In this document: positions 1 through 9,747 of the stretch, piece by piece
How positions within the stretch are numbered: the stretch's first letter is position 1
Layout: the number at the start of each line of letters is the position of its first letter
The notes under the pieces: model-generated
Seen by the model: the letters and a program-made list of their open reading frames with translations, nothing else
The model's database searches: none
What the model was told of the DNA's origin: nothing
Made by a program: the position numbers and the translations under genes
Assembly: GCF_019976755.1 (NCBI RefSeq)
Contig: NZ_AP023441.1
Location: 1,919,501 to 1,983,500 of the forward strand
DNA: 64,000 nucleotides
From: Nostoc sp. MS1
GTDB taxonomy: Bacteria > Cyanobacteriota > Cyanobacteriia > Cyanobacteriales > Nostocaceae
Direction: 5' to 3'

Positions 1-623
1 GAATGTGTTCCATATAAATCTGTATGTAAAAAAAATCTAGACCATAAATCAAAATCACCAGCAAATTTAAATTCAGTACGGATATGGCTGCCAGTTTTTG
101 TCCATAAACTACGCCGCCAAAAAGTTGATTCCTGTTGAATCCAACCAATCCATTCTCCCCTACAAGGTGAATAGTAACCATCTAAAAAACCATCTTGGGA
201 ATAACCTGGAATTGATGAAAATCCCACACAAAACCCTTGATAATCATAAGCTGCGGGACTCAAAGTAGTTAACCACTCTATCTCTGGCAATTCAGACATA
301 ATACTGGCTACGGTATGCAACGAACCATTAAAATACATATCATCACTATTTAACCATGCCATAATCTCCCCAGTAGAATGAGCAAACCCTTTGTTAACAG
401 CAGCATAATGTCCTTCATCCGATTCACTGCACCAAAAATACAAATGATTTTCATACTTTTTAATAATATCTATACTTCCATCTTTACTGCCACCATCAAT
501 AATAATGTATTCAAGATTTGGGTAATTTTGAGATAACACACTGTGAATTGTTGCTTCTAAAAATTCAGCTTGATTATAAGAAGGAGTGACTATAGAAATT
601 TTAGGGTATTTTTGTAATAGCAT
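1..623 (-). CDS. Glycosyltransferase family 2 (partial, C-terminus beyond window)
   Basis: The reading frame is open from an ATG at 621-623 (read on the minus strand) to the left edge, giving about 207 residues. The N-terminus (ISIVTPSYNQAEFLEATIHS, then IIIDGGSKDGS) is the nucleotide-binding start of a GT-A fold family 2 glycosyltransferase, and WLNSDD about 100 residues in is the metal-binding DxD-type motif. Such enzymes move a sugar from a nucleotide-sugar to a growing glycan on the cytoplasmic side of the membrane. It begins 10 bp after the stop of the upstream family 4 glycosyltransferase, so the two are probably co-transcribed in the surface-polysaccharide cluster. Sugar and acceptor cannot be told from the sequence. 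The C-terminal part is missing only because the window ends. Confidence 0.9.
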   Translation of the reverse strand, partial: MLLQKYPKISIVTPSYNQAEFLEATIHSVLSQNYPNLEYIIIDGGSKDGSIDIIKKYENHLYFWCSESDEGHYAAVNKGFAHSTGEIMAWLNSDDMYFNGSLHTVASIMSELPEIEWLTTLSPAAYDYQGFCVGFSSIPGYSQDGFLDGYYSPCRGEWIGWIQQESTFWRRSLWTKTGSHIRTEFKFAGDFDLWSRFFLHTDLYGTH

Positions 624-633
624 TATATTTTAT

Positions 634-1731
634 TTAGTTGACCACATACTGATAGGCTTGTATAGTTTGTGACACGGTTTTGTCCCAACTAAATTTCTGA
701 CTTTGCTGTAAACCTTTAGCAATCATGCGCTCTCTTTCAGCAGGATTTTCTAGTAAGAATAATAATTTATCAGTTAAATCAGATATAGAGGTTGGCTCAA
801 ACAACAAACCCGCATCGCCAACCACCTCTGGAATACTAGAACTATCAGAAGCAATTACTGGTGCTTGGCATATCATAGCTTCTAAAGGTGGTATACCAAA
901 ACCTTCATATAAAGATGGGTAAACAAATGCAATACAGTTTCGATAAAGTTTAGCTAAGTGTGCATCACTAGCAAAACTAAAATGCTGAATATGCTTACCT
1001 AAATTCATTTCATAAATTAATTTTTCCTCCATTATATCAAACGGTGTACCCACTACACAAAGTATGATATCTGGTACTTTAAAAGTAATTTTTGAAAAAG
1101 CAATTAGTAGTCTACTAAAATTTTTGTAATTGTTTCTCCAGCCTACATGGAGAAAGAAAGGCTGAGTAGGAATAATTTCATTTCCATACCCAATATTTGG
1201 GCTAAAATCTGTTGCTAGATGAGTTACATAAATTCGCTCTTCAGGTAATGAATATCTTGTCAAAAGGTCTTTTTTAGTGTTTTCTGAAACACATAAAATT
1301 ACATCTGCTGCTAAGATTGCATTACGTTTTATTTCAGCTACCTGCCCATCTTTATCCATTAAATTAGCAAAAACTTCATGAATCATGTCATGAACAGTCA
1401 AAACCATAGGATACTTATTCTTTGTTAATTCTCTACGAGAGAGCAAAGAATAATAAGTAGGATGAAAAATTTGAGGTTTATCAAGTATTTCAACTGTTCT
1501 AAAATAATGTGGTTCAAGCCAATAACAAACTCTTCCTGGACGAAACCCAAATCTTTTGTAAGAACACAATTTTAAATTAGGGTGATATGGGTGTGGCTCT
1601 TGGCGAGAACGAACAGTAGTTAAAGTTGGATGATAATTTTTGGGTAATCTACTAATTAAATTATCGAAATATCGGCTAATACCACCTACTTTTTGCAGAC
1701 TATATATTTGACCATCATATAAAATACGCAT
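634..1731 (-). CDS. Glycosyltransferase family 4 (GT-B)
   Basis: A 365-residue protein with the two-domain GT-B layout. The N-terminal half has a VGGISRY glycine-rich loop near residue 15 and the C-terminal half has the linker and donor-binding region (LHVGWRNNYKNFSRLL near 194-209) and the EGFGIPPLEAM motif at about 276-286, which carries the E-x7-E pair typical of retaining family 4 enzymes. The length is normal for the family. It lies in a minus-strand run with a methyltransferase upstream and a family 2 glycosyltransferase downstream, next to ABC export genes, so a role in assembling an exported polysaccharide or glycolipid is likely. Donor and acceptor are unknown. Confidence 0.92.
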   Translation of the reverse strand: MRILYDGQIYSLQKVGGISRYFDNLISRLPKNYHPTLTTVRSRQEPHPYHPNLKLCSYKRFGFRPGRVCYWLEPHYFRTVEILDKPQIFHPTYYSLLSRRELTKNKYPMVLTVHDMIHEVFANLMDKDGQVAEIKRNAILAADVILCVSENTKKDLLTRYSLPEERIYVTHLATDFSPNIGYGNEIIPTQPFFLHVGWRNNYKNFSRLLIAFSKITFKVPDIILCVVGTPFDIMEEKLIYEMNLGKHIQHFSFASDAHLAKLYRNCIAFVYPSLYEGFGIPPLEAMICQAPVIASDSSSIPEVVGDAGLLFEPTSISDLTDKLLFLLENPAERERMIAKGLQQSQKFSWDKTVSQTIQAYQYVVN

Positions 1732-1745
1732 ATTTTAATTTTCTT

Positions 1746-2597
1746 TCATAACTTAATACAAAGAAAAGAATAAAGCCTACCTGGTGCGTTATCAGAATGG
1801 GATAGGCGCTGTCTAAACTTAGTTTCTAAAAGTTTAGATTTGATAAAAATTGGCTTAAATAATTTACCAAATTTTCTTTCTAAGACGTTAGAAAAAAAAG
1901 CTTTTATCTCTGTATTGGATGTGGGATAATGGTTAATCACACTATCAAAAGAACCAAGACAATTTAGAATTTTAAATCCGGCTTTATGAATTACTAAAGT
2001 ATAGTCTTTAAGTAAATAAGCATTTTCCCCACCATGCAATTGATGCAAAATATGGTTTTCAAGGAATTGTTGAAGTTGATTTTTATCACTAATAATATGT
2101 TCTCTAGTTGCAAAAAATAATCCATGCTTTTTTAATACTCTTGAACATTCTGTAACGCCTTGCTGTAAATCAGAAAAATGATGAAGTGATTGGCGAGCAT
2201 ATACAATATCAAAGGTTTCGTCTGCAAAAGGTAAAGATTCTGCGAAAGCCTGGGTAATAGAAATAGAGCCATTACTAACATATAAACTTAGTCTCTTTGC
2301 GGCTTCGAGTCCCACATCTGCACTAGCATCAGGGTCTACAGCAGTAACATCATGTCCTAACGACGCAAAGCTATAGGAAGCTATACCATTTCCACAACCA
2401 AGATCAAGTATTTTGAGTTTTTTATTACCTTTGTTTAATTTTAAGTAGTTTTTAACTTCAGCAAACTCTTCACTGCCATAAAAACGTTTTGCTGCAATGA
2501 AATTATCCTCATCAAGGTAGCAAAGTTTAACAAGAGCAGCATAATTATCTTGTGTTCTTAGCCAATTAACAGATTGTTCGTATGTAATGTTATTCAT
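1746..2597 (-). CDS. SAM-dependent methyltransferase (class I)
   Basis: A 283-residue class I methyltransferase. Motif I is KILDLGCGNGIASYSFASLG near residues 60-79, followed by the acidic end of the second strand (VTAVDPD) and the Methyltransf_11-type motif IVYARQSLHHFSD. The second half shows no motif I recognise. It sits 14 bp upstream of a glycosyltransferase gene and about 60 bp downstream of the Wzt-like ATPase gene, so the likely substrate is a sugar of the exported glycan or a lipid intermediate. In O-antigen systems of the Wzt type, terminal methylation can set chain length, but nothing here shows that directly. Confidence 0.88.
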   Translation of the reverse strand: MNNITYEQSVNWLRTQDNYAALVKLCYLDEDNFIAAKRFYGSEEFAEVKNYLKLNKGNKKLKILDLGCGNGIASYSFASLGHDVTAVDPDASADVGLEAAKRLSLYVSNGSISITQAFAESLPFADETFDIVYARQSLHHFSDLQQGVTECSRVLKKHGLFFATREHIISDKNQLQQFLENHILHQLHGGENAYLLKDYTLVIHKAGFKILNCLGSFDSVINHYPTSNTEIKAFFSNVLERKFGKLFKPIFIKSKLLETKFRQRLSHSDNAPGRLYSFLCIKL

Positions 2598-2660
2598 AAT
2601 TTAAAAATAAAAAAATAAAATATTATCTCCTAAGATAATTAATAATATCTAAATGAATGA

Positions 2661-3935
2661 CTAATTATTTTGAGTTTTTGTCAAGCTATGTTCTTGCCAC
2701 GGAAAATCTACAAAAATCATCCCGCAATCAGAACCTCTATATATAGCTAAATGACTTCCTGTTTCTTCTATTTCAAAACTTATTACAGATTGATGATGTG
2801 CCAAGATTTCAACATTAGGAATATGGGCATCAATATCAATTGTATAAATATCAGGCATTAGAAAAAGCCCTGGGAAACAGATTTCTGATATATACTGACC
2901 ATTATGAATTTCCTGCTTTAGTGATGCAGAACGATTAACAGTAAAAATTACCATACCATTAGAATTAAAAATTTTTATTGTTAATTCTAAATTATTAAAA
3001 ATATGATTTGAAGCATATTCTAAACATACTTTTATAGGTTGTTTAACATCAAAAATAGACGTTATCTCGCATTCTACATTCAATAATGATATACGTTTAA
3101 AGTAAAAACGCGCATCTTGATTGCAAGTTTCTAATATTACAATTCCAGAAGTTACAGAACCATGAATTAGATATTTACTTGTGATACTACTTGCTTGACC
3201 CTCCTGATAAACTTTACCATTCATTAACCATATAGTACGTTCGCAGAGTGTAGTTACTGTAGCCATATTATGGCTAACAAAAAGAACTGTACGTCCTTCT
3301 TTGCCTACATCTTCCATTTTTCCTATACATTTTTTTTGAAATTGTCCATCGCCTACAGCAAGAACTTCATCTACAATTAAAATCTCAGGTTCTAAATGTG
3401 CTGCTACAGCAAATGCTAGCCTTACATACATTCCTGAAGAGTAACGTTTTACGGGTGTATCTAGAAATTTTTCTACTTCTGCAAATGCGACAATTTCATC
3501 AAATTTGTGTTTAATCTCTACTTTACTCATCCCTAAAATTGCGCCATTTAAGTAAATATTTTCTCTCCCTGTTAACTCTGGATGAAAACCTGTACCTACC
3601 TCCAATAAACTGGCGACTCGTCCTTTAATTTGGATGCGTCCTTTTGTTGGTTCTGTGATTCTGCTTAAAATCTTTAACAGGGTTGATTTACCTGCACCAT
3701 TACGCCCAATAATACCAACTCGATCGCCTTGTTTAATTTCAAAGGAGACATCTTTTAAAGCCCAAAACTCCTCTTCATAATTGTGATGCTTTGATTGGTG
3801 TTTTTGAAATGGTTGCAGTAAGCCCTTAGTTTGTTTAACAATGCTCTCACGTAGTGTTGTATAACCTTTTTCTTGCTGATGCCCAATAGTATATTTTTTA
3901 CTGAGATTCTCTACTCTAATTACCGTGTCTGACAT
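2661..3935 (-). CDS. Polysaccharide ABC transporter ATP-binding protein, Wzt-like
   Basis: A 424-residue ABC ATPase of the polysaccharide/teichoic-acid export type. Visible motifs are the Walker A GRNGAGKST (about 77-85), the signature YSSGMYVR (about 165-172), which is the form typical of Wzt/TagH ATPases, and Walker B ILIVDEVLAVGD (about 185-196). After residue 250 there is an extra beta-rich domain of about 170 residues. This resembles the Wzt C-terminal carbohydrate-binding domain that recognises the capped glycan before export. The partner permease is at 4959-5801, separated from it by an Uma2 gene. Together they would move an undecaprenyl-linked glycan across the inner membrane. Confidence 0.92.
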   Translation of the reverse strand: MSDTVIRVENLSKKYTIGHQQEKGYTTLRESIVKQTKGLLQPFQKHQSKHHNYEEEFWALKDVSFEIKQGDRVGIIGRNGAGKSTLLKILSRITEPTKGRIQIKGRVASLLEVGTGFHPELTGRENIYLNGAILGMSKVEIKHKFDEIVAFAEVEKFLDTPVKRYSSGMYVRLAFAVAAHLEPEILIVDEVLAVGDGQFQKKCIGKMEDVGKEGRTVLFVSHNMATVTTLCERTIWLMNGKVYQEGQASSITSKYLIHGSVTSGIVILETCNQDARFYFKRISLLNVECEITSIFDVKQPIKVCLEYASNHIFNNLELTIKIFNSNGMVIFTVNRSASLKQEIHNGQYISEICFPGLFLMPDIYTIDIDAHIPNVEILAHHQSVISFEIEETGSHLAIYRGSDCGMIFVDFPWQEHSLTKTQNN

Positions 3936-4051
3936 TGTTTTTTTAATTAGCAGTTAATAAATTTTTTATTAAAAAGCAAGAAGATTGCATTATATACTCA
4001 TGCGATCGCCTGCCTTAAACACCTGTATTAAATAGTACAATCAAATGATAT

Positions 4052-4891
4052 TTATAAGGTATCTGGGTCTACACCAAGCGATCGCAACCTTTGAGCCAAT
4101 ATTTCAGCCCGTTGACGTTCTTGTTCAGCCCGTTGGCGTTCTTGTTCGGCGCGTTCCTCTGGAGTGAGAATCCAGTTACCTGTAACATCATACCAACGTA
4201 TCAACAAACAGAAGGTTTGTTGATAACTTCCCTGCCAGACTCCTATCCCCAACTGCAATTCTTCAAACCAAAATTTATTTTGTATTTCTACTTCTTGATA
4301 ACGGGTTGCTGTTAATTGAAACACTCGCAATATATTTTGATAGCGGTCAAATACAATGTAGTAAGGAATACGCAAATTTTGTTCATATACTTGCCACTTT
4401 GTTGGCGGCTTATTGGTATCTCTTAATGTTTGCCCTAAATCCTCTGCTTCTGTACCTGGTGATAATAGTTCTACTACTAAAAAAGGGGCAATTGCCTCTT
4501 GCCAAACAACATAGCTTAGACGCATTTGTTGTTGTTGTTGAGCGCGAAATACACCTAAAACCAAAAACCAATCTAGTCTTTTGTACCACAACCGATTACG
4601 AGCATCATAGTACAAATTCAAATCTGTACCTATGAACATTTCTCCCAGGGGATAGGTTGGCGGTTGAAAGGTTTCTCGCAAAAGTTGGGGTTGGAAATCG
4701 TGGAACTCGTCAGGCAAACCAGGCTCCTCTGGATCTTCGCTGGGCAGATCATACATGGTGGGCATTGTTTCCCACGCTGGACGCGGATGATTTTGCTCAG
4801 GTGTGTCTAAATCTTGAGGATCTTCACTGGGCAAATCATACATTGTCGGTAAGACTTCGCTGGGGGGACGTGGTGGGTCAGTTTGGTACAT
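4052..4891 (-). CDS. Uma2 family (DUF820) PD-(D/E)XK nuclease-like protein
   Basis: A 279-residue member of the Uma2/DUF820 family, which is greatly expanded in cyanobacteria and has a restriction-endonuclease-like fold. The acidic core motif is FLVVELLSPGTE near residue 137, and the downstream WQVYEQNLRIPYYIVFD matches the family. The N-terminus holds a tandem duplication: a segment ending PTMYDLPSEDP occurs twice about 30 residues apart within the first 55 residues. The C-terminus is a short charged coiled coil (repeated AEQERQR) ending LRSLGVDPDTL, a tail shared with the Uma2 gene at 60700. It sits between the Wzt-like and Wzm-like genes on the same strand, so it interrupts an otherwise standard transporter pair. 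Biological role is unknown. Confidence 0.85.
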   Translation of the reverse strand: MYQTDPPRPPSEVLPTMYDLPSEDPQDLDTPEQNHPRPAWETMPTMYDLPSEDPEEPGLPDEFHDFQPQLLRETFQPPTYPLGEMFIGTDLNLYYDARNRLWYKRLDWFLVLGVFRAQQQQQMRLSYVVWQEAIAPFLVVELLSPGTEAEDLGQTLRDTNKPPTKWQVYEQNLRIPYYIVFDRYQNILRVFQLTATRYQEVEIQNKFWFEELQLGIGVWQGSYQQTFCLLIRWYDVTGNWILTPEERAEQERQRAEQERQRAEILAQRLRSLGVDPDTL

Positions 4892-4958
4892 GACAGTCTC
4901 ATTGCCAGAATGATCTACTCTATTTTAGGTAATGACTGATGATTTGAGATGTTTGCTA

Positions 4959-5801
4959 CTAAATTATATCTGCAAATGTTCTTTCTGTTTTGCGGAAGTA
5001 CCAAACTCCACTAATCAATAACACAAATACTAATCCTAAAGATAATACAAAACCTGGCAAGTATAAGCTTGATTCTCCTCCTAAAATTGCCCAACGAAAA
5101 CCATCAATTACGCCAACAATTGGGTTTAATGAGTATAGAAATCGCCACTTCTGCGGGACTATGGTACTACTAAATCCTACTGGTGATATATATAAACCAA
5201 ACTGGACGATAAACGGGACAATATAACGAAAGTCGCGGTATTTAACATTCAAAGAAGCCAGCCATAATCCTGCGCCCATTGAAGCAGCAAAGGCAATAGC
5301 GATAAAAAATGGTAATGTCACAATGCGCCAAGTAGGAACAAAGTTATACCAAGCCATTAATCCTAGTAAAATTATCCCCGAAATCATGAAATCTACGAAG
5401 CTAACTACTACTGCACTCGTCGGTACTATCAAACGGGGAAAGTAAACTTTCGAGATTAAGTTAGCGTTACCTATTAAACTATTGCTGCATTCTGAAAGGG
5501 AATTGGCGAAGAACTGCCAAGGCAACATTGCAGAGAATACTAAAATTGGATAAGGCGCACCCTGAGATGGTAATTTTGCTAGATTGCCAAACACAACTGT
5601 AAATACTACCATCGTCAAAAATGGACGAATCAAAGCCCAAGCAATGCCGATCGCAGTTTGTTTATACCTGACCAAAATATCACGCCAAGCCAGAAAATAA
5701 AATAGTTCTCTATAGCGCCATATATCTTTCCAATACTGCTGTTCGGTGCGCCCAGCTTCAATCACCAACTCTTGTTTGGAAACAATTTTAGTACTACTCA
5801 T
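4959..5801 (-). CDS. Polysaccharide ABC transporter permease, Wzm-like
   Basis: A 280-residue integral membrane protein of the ABC-2 type. An N-terminal amphipathic stretch (YWKDIWRYRELFYFLAWRDILVRYKQ) leads into about six hydrophobic segments, the last near residues 245-267. The pattern and the internal QTAIGIAWALIRPFL motif are those of Wzm/KpsM permeases for O-antigen or capsular glycans. It should pair with the ATPase at 2661-3935. The 67-bp gap and the Uma2 gene between them suggest the order was changed by insertion, but all three genes run in the same direction and could still share a transcript. Confidence 0.92.
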   Translation of the reverse strand: MSSTKIVSKQELVIEAGRTEQQYWKDIWRYRELFYFLAWRDILVRYKQTAIGIAWALIRPFLTMVVFTVVFGNLAKLPSQGAPYPILVFSAMLPWQFFANSLSECSNSLIGNANLISKVYFPRLIVPTSAVVVSFVDFMISGIILLGLMAWYNFVPTWRIVTLPFFIAIAFAASMGAGLWLASLNVKYRDFRYIVPFIVQFGLYISPVGFSSTIVPQKWRFLYSLNPIVGVIDGFRWAILGGESSLYLPGFVLSLGLVFVLLISGVWYFRKTERTFADII

Positions 5802-5848
5802 AGTTAGTTATTGATTGAAGATGAATACTATAAAAATTTTTAAAAGAT

Positions 5849-6328
5849 TTAAGTTACAAATTGAAACCCAGCCAAACCTTGATAACTGACATCCCTAGCA
5901 CTTCTTTTGGTAAACTCACCAACTGATGGGTTTCCTTGAGCATCAATCACTCCCGTCACTTGTTGCCATAATTCTGGCGGTGCTATGGATATGTCATAGG
6001 TGCGATCACTTCCAGTGGGGCGTAGCCCATCGCCTGACTTACGCACGTAGTACCATTTTGTTTGCTGACACTGTTCACACCAAAAAGCCTCTAACCATTC
6101 CCCCTCCAAAGGAATTGCCGTTTGATTGGCTACCAACATTAAAGCATTACGCCGACTAATACCTCTTTGTTGTAGTTGACCTGCTTGGTCAGCATATATT
6201 TTATATTTCTGACTGACGCTATCGAGATGGCAGCCATGAATTGGACAGTAGATAGCCCTTCTTTTAGAACGTTTCCGATTTCGATCACACCTTCTCTGCA
6301 ATTTTACCCCCTGTATACATAAAACCAT
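5849..6328 (-). CDS. Conserved hypothetical protein with zinc-ribbon-like cysteines
   Basis: A 159-residue open frame that I do not recognise by name. The N-terminus is strongly basic (QRRCDRNRKRSKRR), followed by a CPIHGCH pair near residue 28 and a CEQCQQ pair near residue 84, spaced as in a split zinc ribbon. The start is uncertain: no good ribosome binding site precedes the ATG at 6328, and the real start may lie a few codons away. It lies 47 bp downstream of nothing on its own strand (the next upstream gene is the glycosyltransferase at 6735) and just before the permease gene. The role is unknown; a DNA- or RNA-binding function would be a guess. Confidence 0.6.
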   Translation of the reverse strand: MVLCIQGVKLQRRCDRNRKRSKRRAIYCPIHGCHLDSVSQKYKIYADQAGQLQQRGISRRNALMLVANQTAIPLEGEWLEAFWCEQCQQTKWYYVRKSGDGLRPTGSDRTYDISIAPPELWQQVTGVIDAQGNPSVGEFTKRSARDVSYQGLAGFQFVT

Positions 6329-6734
6329 GAGTCAGGAAGGATTGTTGGAGGGACTGAGATCAATACGACCATCAAAGCCCAACTCCTAAAAACACTGGCA
6401 AAATATTTAGTTACAATTATGATGTTGCTCAGATACAGCACTTACCGCTATTATGCAATACAGTTTTTCTCTTAACCCTCTCCAGAAATAGTTTTCAGGT
6501 TTGAGGATGTACCTCATAGCTGCCGGAAGTGCTGTATTGTACAACTTTGAGAATTTTGTAAAGCAATTTGTTGTTAGATAAAAAATTTATTTATCTTGCG
6601 ACTAATTACTTTCTAATCAGGCTATTCACCTTGTATATAACTCATGATATTTATATACCATGTAGTCGAATATTTGTGACCTTATTTATCTAATGTTTTT
6701 GGTAAATTACCAAACCTTTATAACGACAATAAGC
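6329..6734. repeat. Intergenic region with MITE-like inverted repeat element
   Basis: A 406-bp gap with no convincing gene. It contains a small element bounded by perfect 11-bp inverted arms, ATACAGCACTT at 6433-6443 and AAGTGCTGTAT at 6527-6537, with partial matches (CCGC/CCGG) continuing inward. The total span is about 105 bp. A smaller stem (TGAGG/CCTCA) lies inside near the right arm. The size and structure fit a miniature inverted-repeat element or a mobile repeat derived from an insertion sequence. No target duplication is obvious by eye. Confidence 0.5.
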
Positions 6735-8084
6735 TTACTTCACATTGCTCTGAGATACAGTCATAGTTTCATTAGTCGATACTGCACGTTGCAAAACACG
6801 TAAGTATTGTTGAGCTATAACTTTGGGTGTGAAGTGCGATCGCAAATATTGACGGCCAGCATCACCCATGCGTTGACCTACTTGGGGATCACGACTGAGG
6901 AAACGAATAAATTGTGCTAAACCTTCACCGTCCCCATTCTCAAATGTGCCACCGCAATTACCTTTAGCGACCATTTCTCTTAAATATGAAGATTTGGAAC
7001 AAATAACCGCAAGTGGTCTCCCAGATGCTAAGGCTGAGTAAAATTTGCTGGGTACAACTAAACCTTCTGTGATTGAGTCCACACTTACTAGTGATAAATC
7101 ACAGGCTGTTAAGGAATAGGGTAAGACTTGCTTATCCTGATAGGGAAGAAAAGTAAAATTCTTCAAACCTAACTCATTTACTTCCTTAATCAATTCTTCC
7201 CTTTTAGCACCACCACCAATACAGACAAACTGAATGGGTTCATCTTGCAATTGTTTTGCCGCTTCTAACATAGTATCTATGTCATGACAACGACCCATAT
7301 TTCCTGAATAGAGTACAGTAAATTTATTAACTAAACCATACTCATGAGCAAACCAGTTCTCTTCCTTGGGAATTGGCACGATCGCATCTGGATTAGCCCA
7401 ACTATGAATTACAGCTACTTTACCAGCGACTTGTGGACAATGAGATACTATTTTTTCCTTCATTGCCGGACTGAGTACCACAATTCCACTTGCTTTGAGC
7501 CAAATTTGTTTGTTAACTGTGTGCCACAAACTCGCCAGCCAACTCCGCTTAGAAACTACCCCCAGAGCGATCGCAATATCTGGATATAGATCATAAAGTA
7601 TGCAAACGTAAGGTAGTTTGAATAACAAATAAGCTAAATATCCTATAATTGGTAAAAATGGTGGAGCAGTAGTAACTAAAAGTATATTGCTACGTCGCCA
7701 AGCTCTTAAGAGATACAAAAAAGCACGTAAGGTGTATAATACTCCATTGACAGCTTTACCTCGAATCCGCCCTGACCAAAGTTGCGCGGTACGTGATCGC
7801 TGTACTCTAACTCTATCTATCCATTCCACAGCCGGAGCGTTCTGAGATTGAAACGCATAACCAGGTTGGCTAGTAAATACTTCTACATTTACTTCCTGTA
7901 GACCTAACTGTTTTACCAGTTCTTCAATCAACTGCCCGGTAGGAGCGTAATCTGGAGGAAAAAACTGAGTGATTACCGATAATTTAATTGCCTTTTGAGT
8001 TTCCAAAAGGGCTTCATCTTTATTTTCTATCTGATTAGAAATGGATTGTACAAATTTTTTATTAATCCATTCATTAAGTCTCAT
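6735..8084 (-). CDS. Glycosyltransferase family 4, WbuB-like
   Basis: A 449-residue GT-B glycosyltransferase. After a roughly 30-residue leader comes the Rossmann start (LSVITQFFPPDYAPTGQLI), the acceptor domain with a hydrophobic patch near residues 145-175 (LLVTTAPPFLPIIGYLAYLL) expected for membrane attachment, the linker YSGNMGRCHDIDTML near 255, and the donor site EGLVVPSKFYSALASGRPLA near 336. This motif set is that of WbuB/colanic-acid type transferases. It is the first gene of the minus-strand polysaccharide cluster and faces the long intergenic region, so its promoter probably lies in 8085-9747. Confidence 0.9.
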   Translation of the reverse strand: MRLNEWINKKFVQSISNQIENKDEALLETQKAIKLSVITQFFPPDYAPTGQLIEELVKQLGLQEVNVEVFTSQPGYAFQSQNAPAVEWIDRVRVQRSRTAQLWSGRIRGKAVNGVLYTLRAFLYLLRAWRRSNILLVTTAPPFLPIIGYLAYLLFKLPYVCILYDLYPDIAIALGVVSKRSWLASLWHTVNKQIWLKASGIVVLSPAMKEKIVSHCPQVAGKVAVIHSWANPDAIVPIPKEENWFAHEYGLVNKFTVLYSGNMGRCHDIDTMLEAAKQLQDEPIQFVCIGGGAKREELIKEVNELGLKNFTFLPYQDKQVLPYSLTACDLSLVSVDSITEGLVVPSKFYSALASGRPLAVICSKSSYLREMVAKGNCGGTFENGDGEGLAQFIRFLSRDPQVGQRMGDAGRQYLRSHFTPKVIAQQYLRVLQRAVSTNETMTVSQSNVK

Positions 8085-9747
8085 CGGCTGTGTCCTAATT
8101 GAGAAACGAGAAATTTTGATTTTGACACTACCGAACTGCTCAAGCCATTAATTTTACTGTTCTGAAAATGTCGCCAAAATTCACCTCTAGACTTCTTGTA
8201 TGAATATATTGAATAGACAATTATTCATAGGATAAAACCTAGACTATTCAGATAGTATGAATGCAACTTAGATATAGGGTGCGCCTATAGTTTTAGTAGG
8301 CTTAATCTAATTCATACAAGCAGTCTAAGTCTAAATTACTTTCATGTTTTAAAGCGTAACAAGAATTTATCAGACATCACTACAGAATGTCTATAAACCT
8401 CAAAATAATTCAAGTTTACTAGGTATTGTTTACTAAGCAAATAGTCTAAATTTAATGCTTTTTTAATACGGGAACACAAAATAGCAAAGCATATAAATCC
8501 TAAATACTCATTAGCTCTAATATTTATATTTTCCTAGTCATTGAATATTGATTACTTGAGTTGCAAGATTTCTGAGCATTTCTACAGAAGCCTTTATGAT
8601 AAATGACCCATTTTTGCTCTTTATTTAGTAACTTTCATCTCATAGTTTTAAATACCTTGTATTGACTAAGTGTAATCACGAAATATACAATACCATGATT
8701 TAAAGAATCATTGTACTCTTTACAAAAAATTCATTTTAATAAAGGATTCTTTCTATACTTCTTCATAAAAAACATATTTTATAAATTATTTATAATTAAA
8801 ATTTGTACAATATAAATAAGAACTCGTTACTATATGAGTGTAAGGACATCTAAATCAAACTAATTTAGTAACCTTTAACTTATTTTTAACCTAGACTATC
8901 TAGGCTATTTCTGGATAAAGCAAATTAGTAGTAAAGCAAAAGTATTTTACTCACCTTCGCTTTTACTAAGGCTAAAGCTTTAGCGCATAGCAAACTTACA
9001 TAAATCTTAATATGGTTACAAGTCTTTTCCCAAGCACTCTATTCTGTAAATTTTGACTTCTATACTGTAGTGCCTCTTAACAAAGAACGCTATATAGACT
9101 TACTCTGTAAAGTCAATTGATATATACTTACGTGACATTTATAAAAGCAGTAACAATAACTGACTAAATCTTCACAATACAAAAATGCTTCCACATTTAT
9201 AATCTAAGTATAAGTTGTACAAATCCTGATATATTCAGGATAAATTAAGAAAAAAGAATATTTTCATTTTAGTTATATTTTTTAATATAACTTTATTTTA
9301 ATTTTGATAACTTGTATAATATATTTTACTTGGTAAATCGAATAATTACTGATGCGTTAGTATGTTACCAGTTGAATGTCAGCAGTTAACTTGCTAATTC
9401 AAAGAAGTCATAAGTTAATATACTCAACAGGTTATCAATAAATAAAATTTGAGGTAACTAACTACTTAGTAAATATTCTACTTAAAAGAGTATAATATAG
9501 CACCACATATCTCACATTCCATCTATATATCCGTAAGGTTTCGTAGCTGTAAAAACTCAATATATTATAGAAAGCCTTTTTTCCTGTTCCCCGTTTCCTA
9601 TCTACGTGGATTGTTTCAGAAATCAAAGCTTATTCTTATCTATTGTTGATGCTGGCTTCTTTTGAGAACATCTAACAAAAAGTGATATGGATATTTTTCA
9701 TAATTCATAGTAAATATAATTTTTTAAATAATCTTTAAATTTATACA
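8085..9747. other. Long AT-rich divergent intergenic region (1.66 kb)
   Basis: No open frame of convincing composition occurs on either strand, and no tRNA-like or rRNA-like segment was seen. The region separates the minus-strand export cluster from the plus-strand Wzc-like gene, so both promoters should be here. Visible structures include an 11-base direct repeat ACCTAGACTAT (about 8236 and 8889), the second copy forming the small dyad CCTAGA-CTA-TCTAGG. There is also a 12-bp palindrome CTAAAGCTTTAG near 8974. These could be operator sites, but no consensus for a known regulator could be assigned. A small RNA or very short ORF cannot be excluded. Confidence 0.6.

Noticed and set aside
4091..4893. 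Plus-strand ORFs across the Uma2 gene
   Set aside because: They are antisense shadows of the minus-strand Uma2 frame, without homology or ribosome sites.
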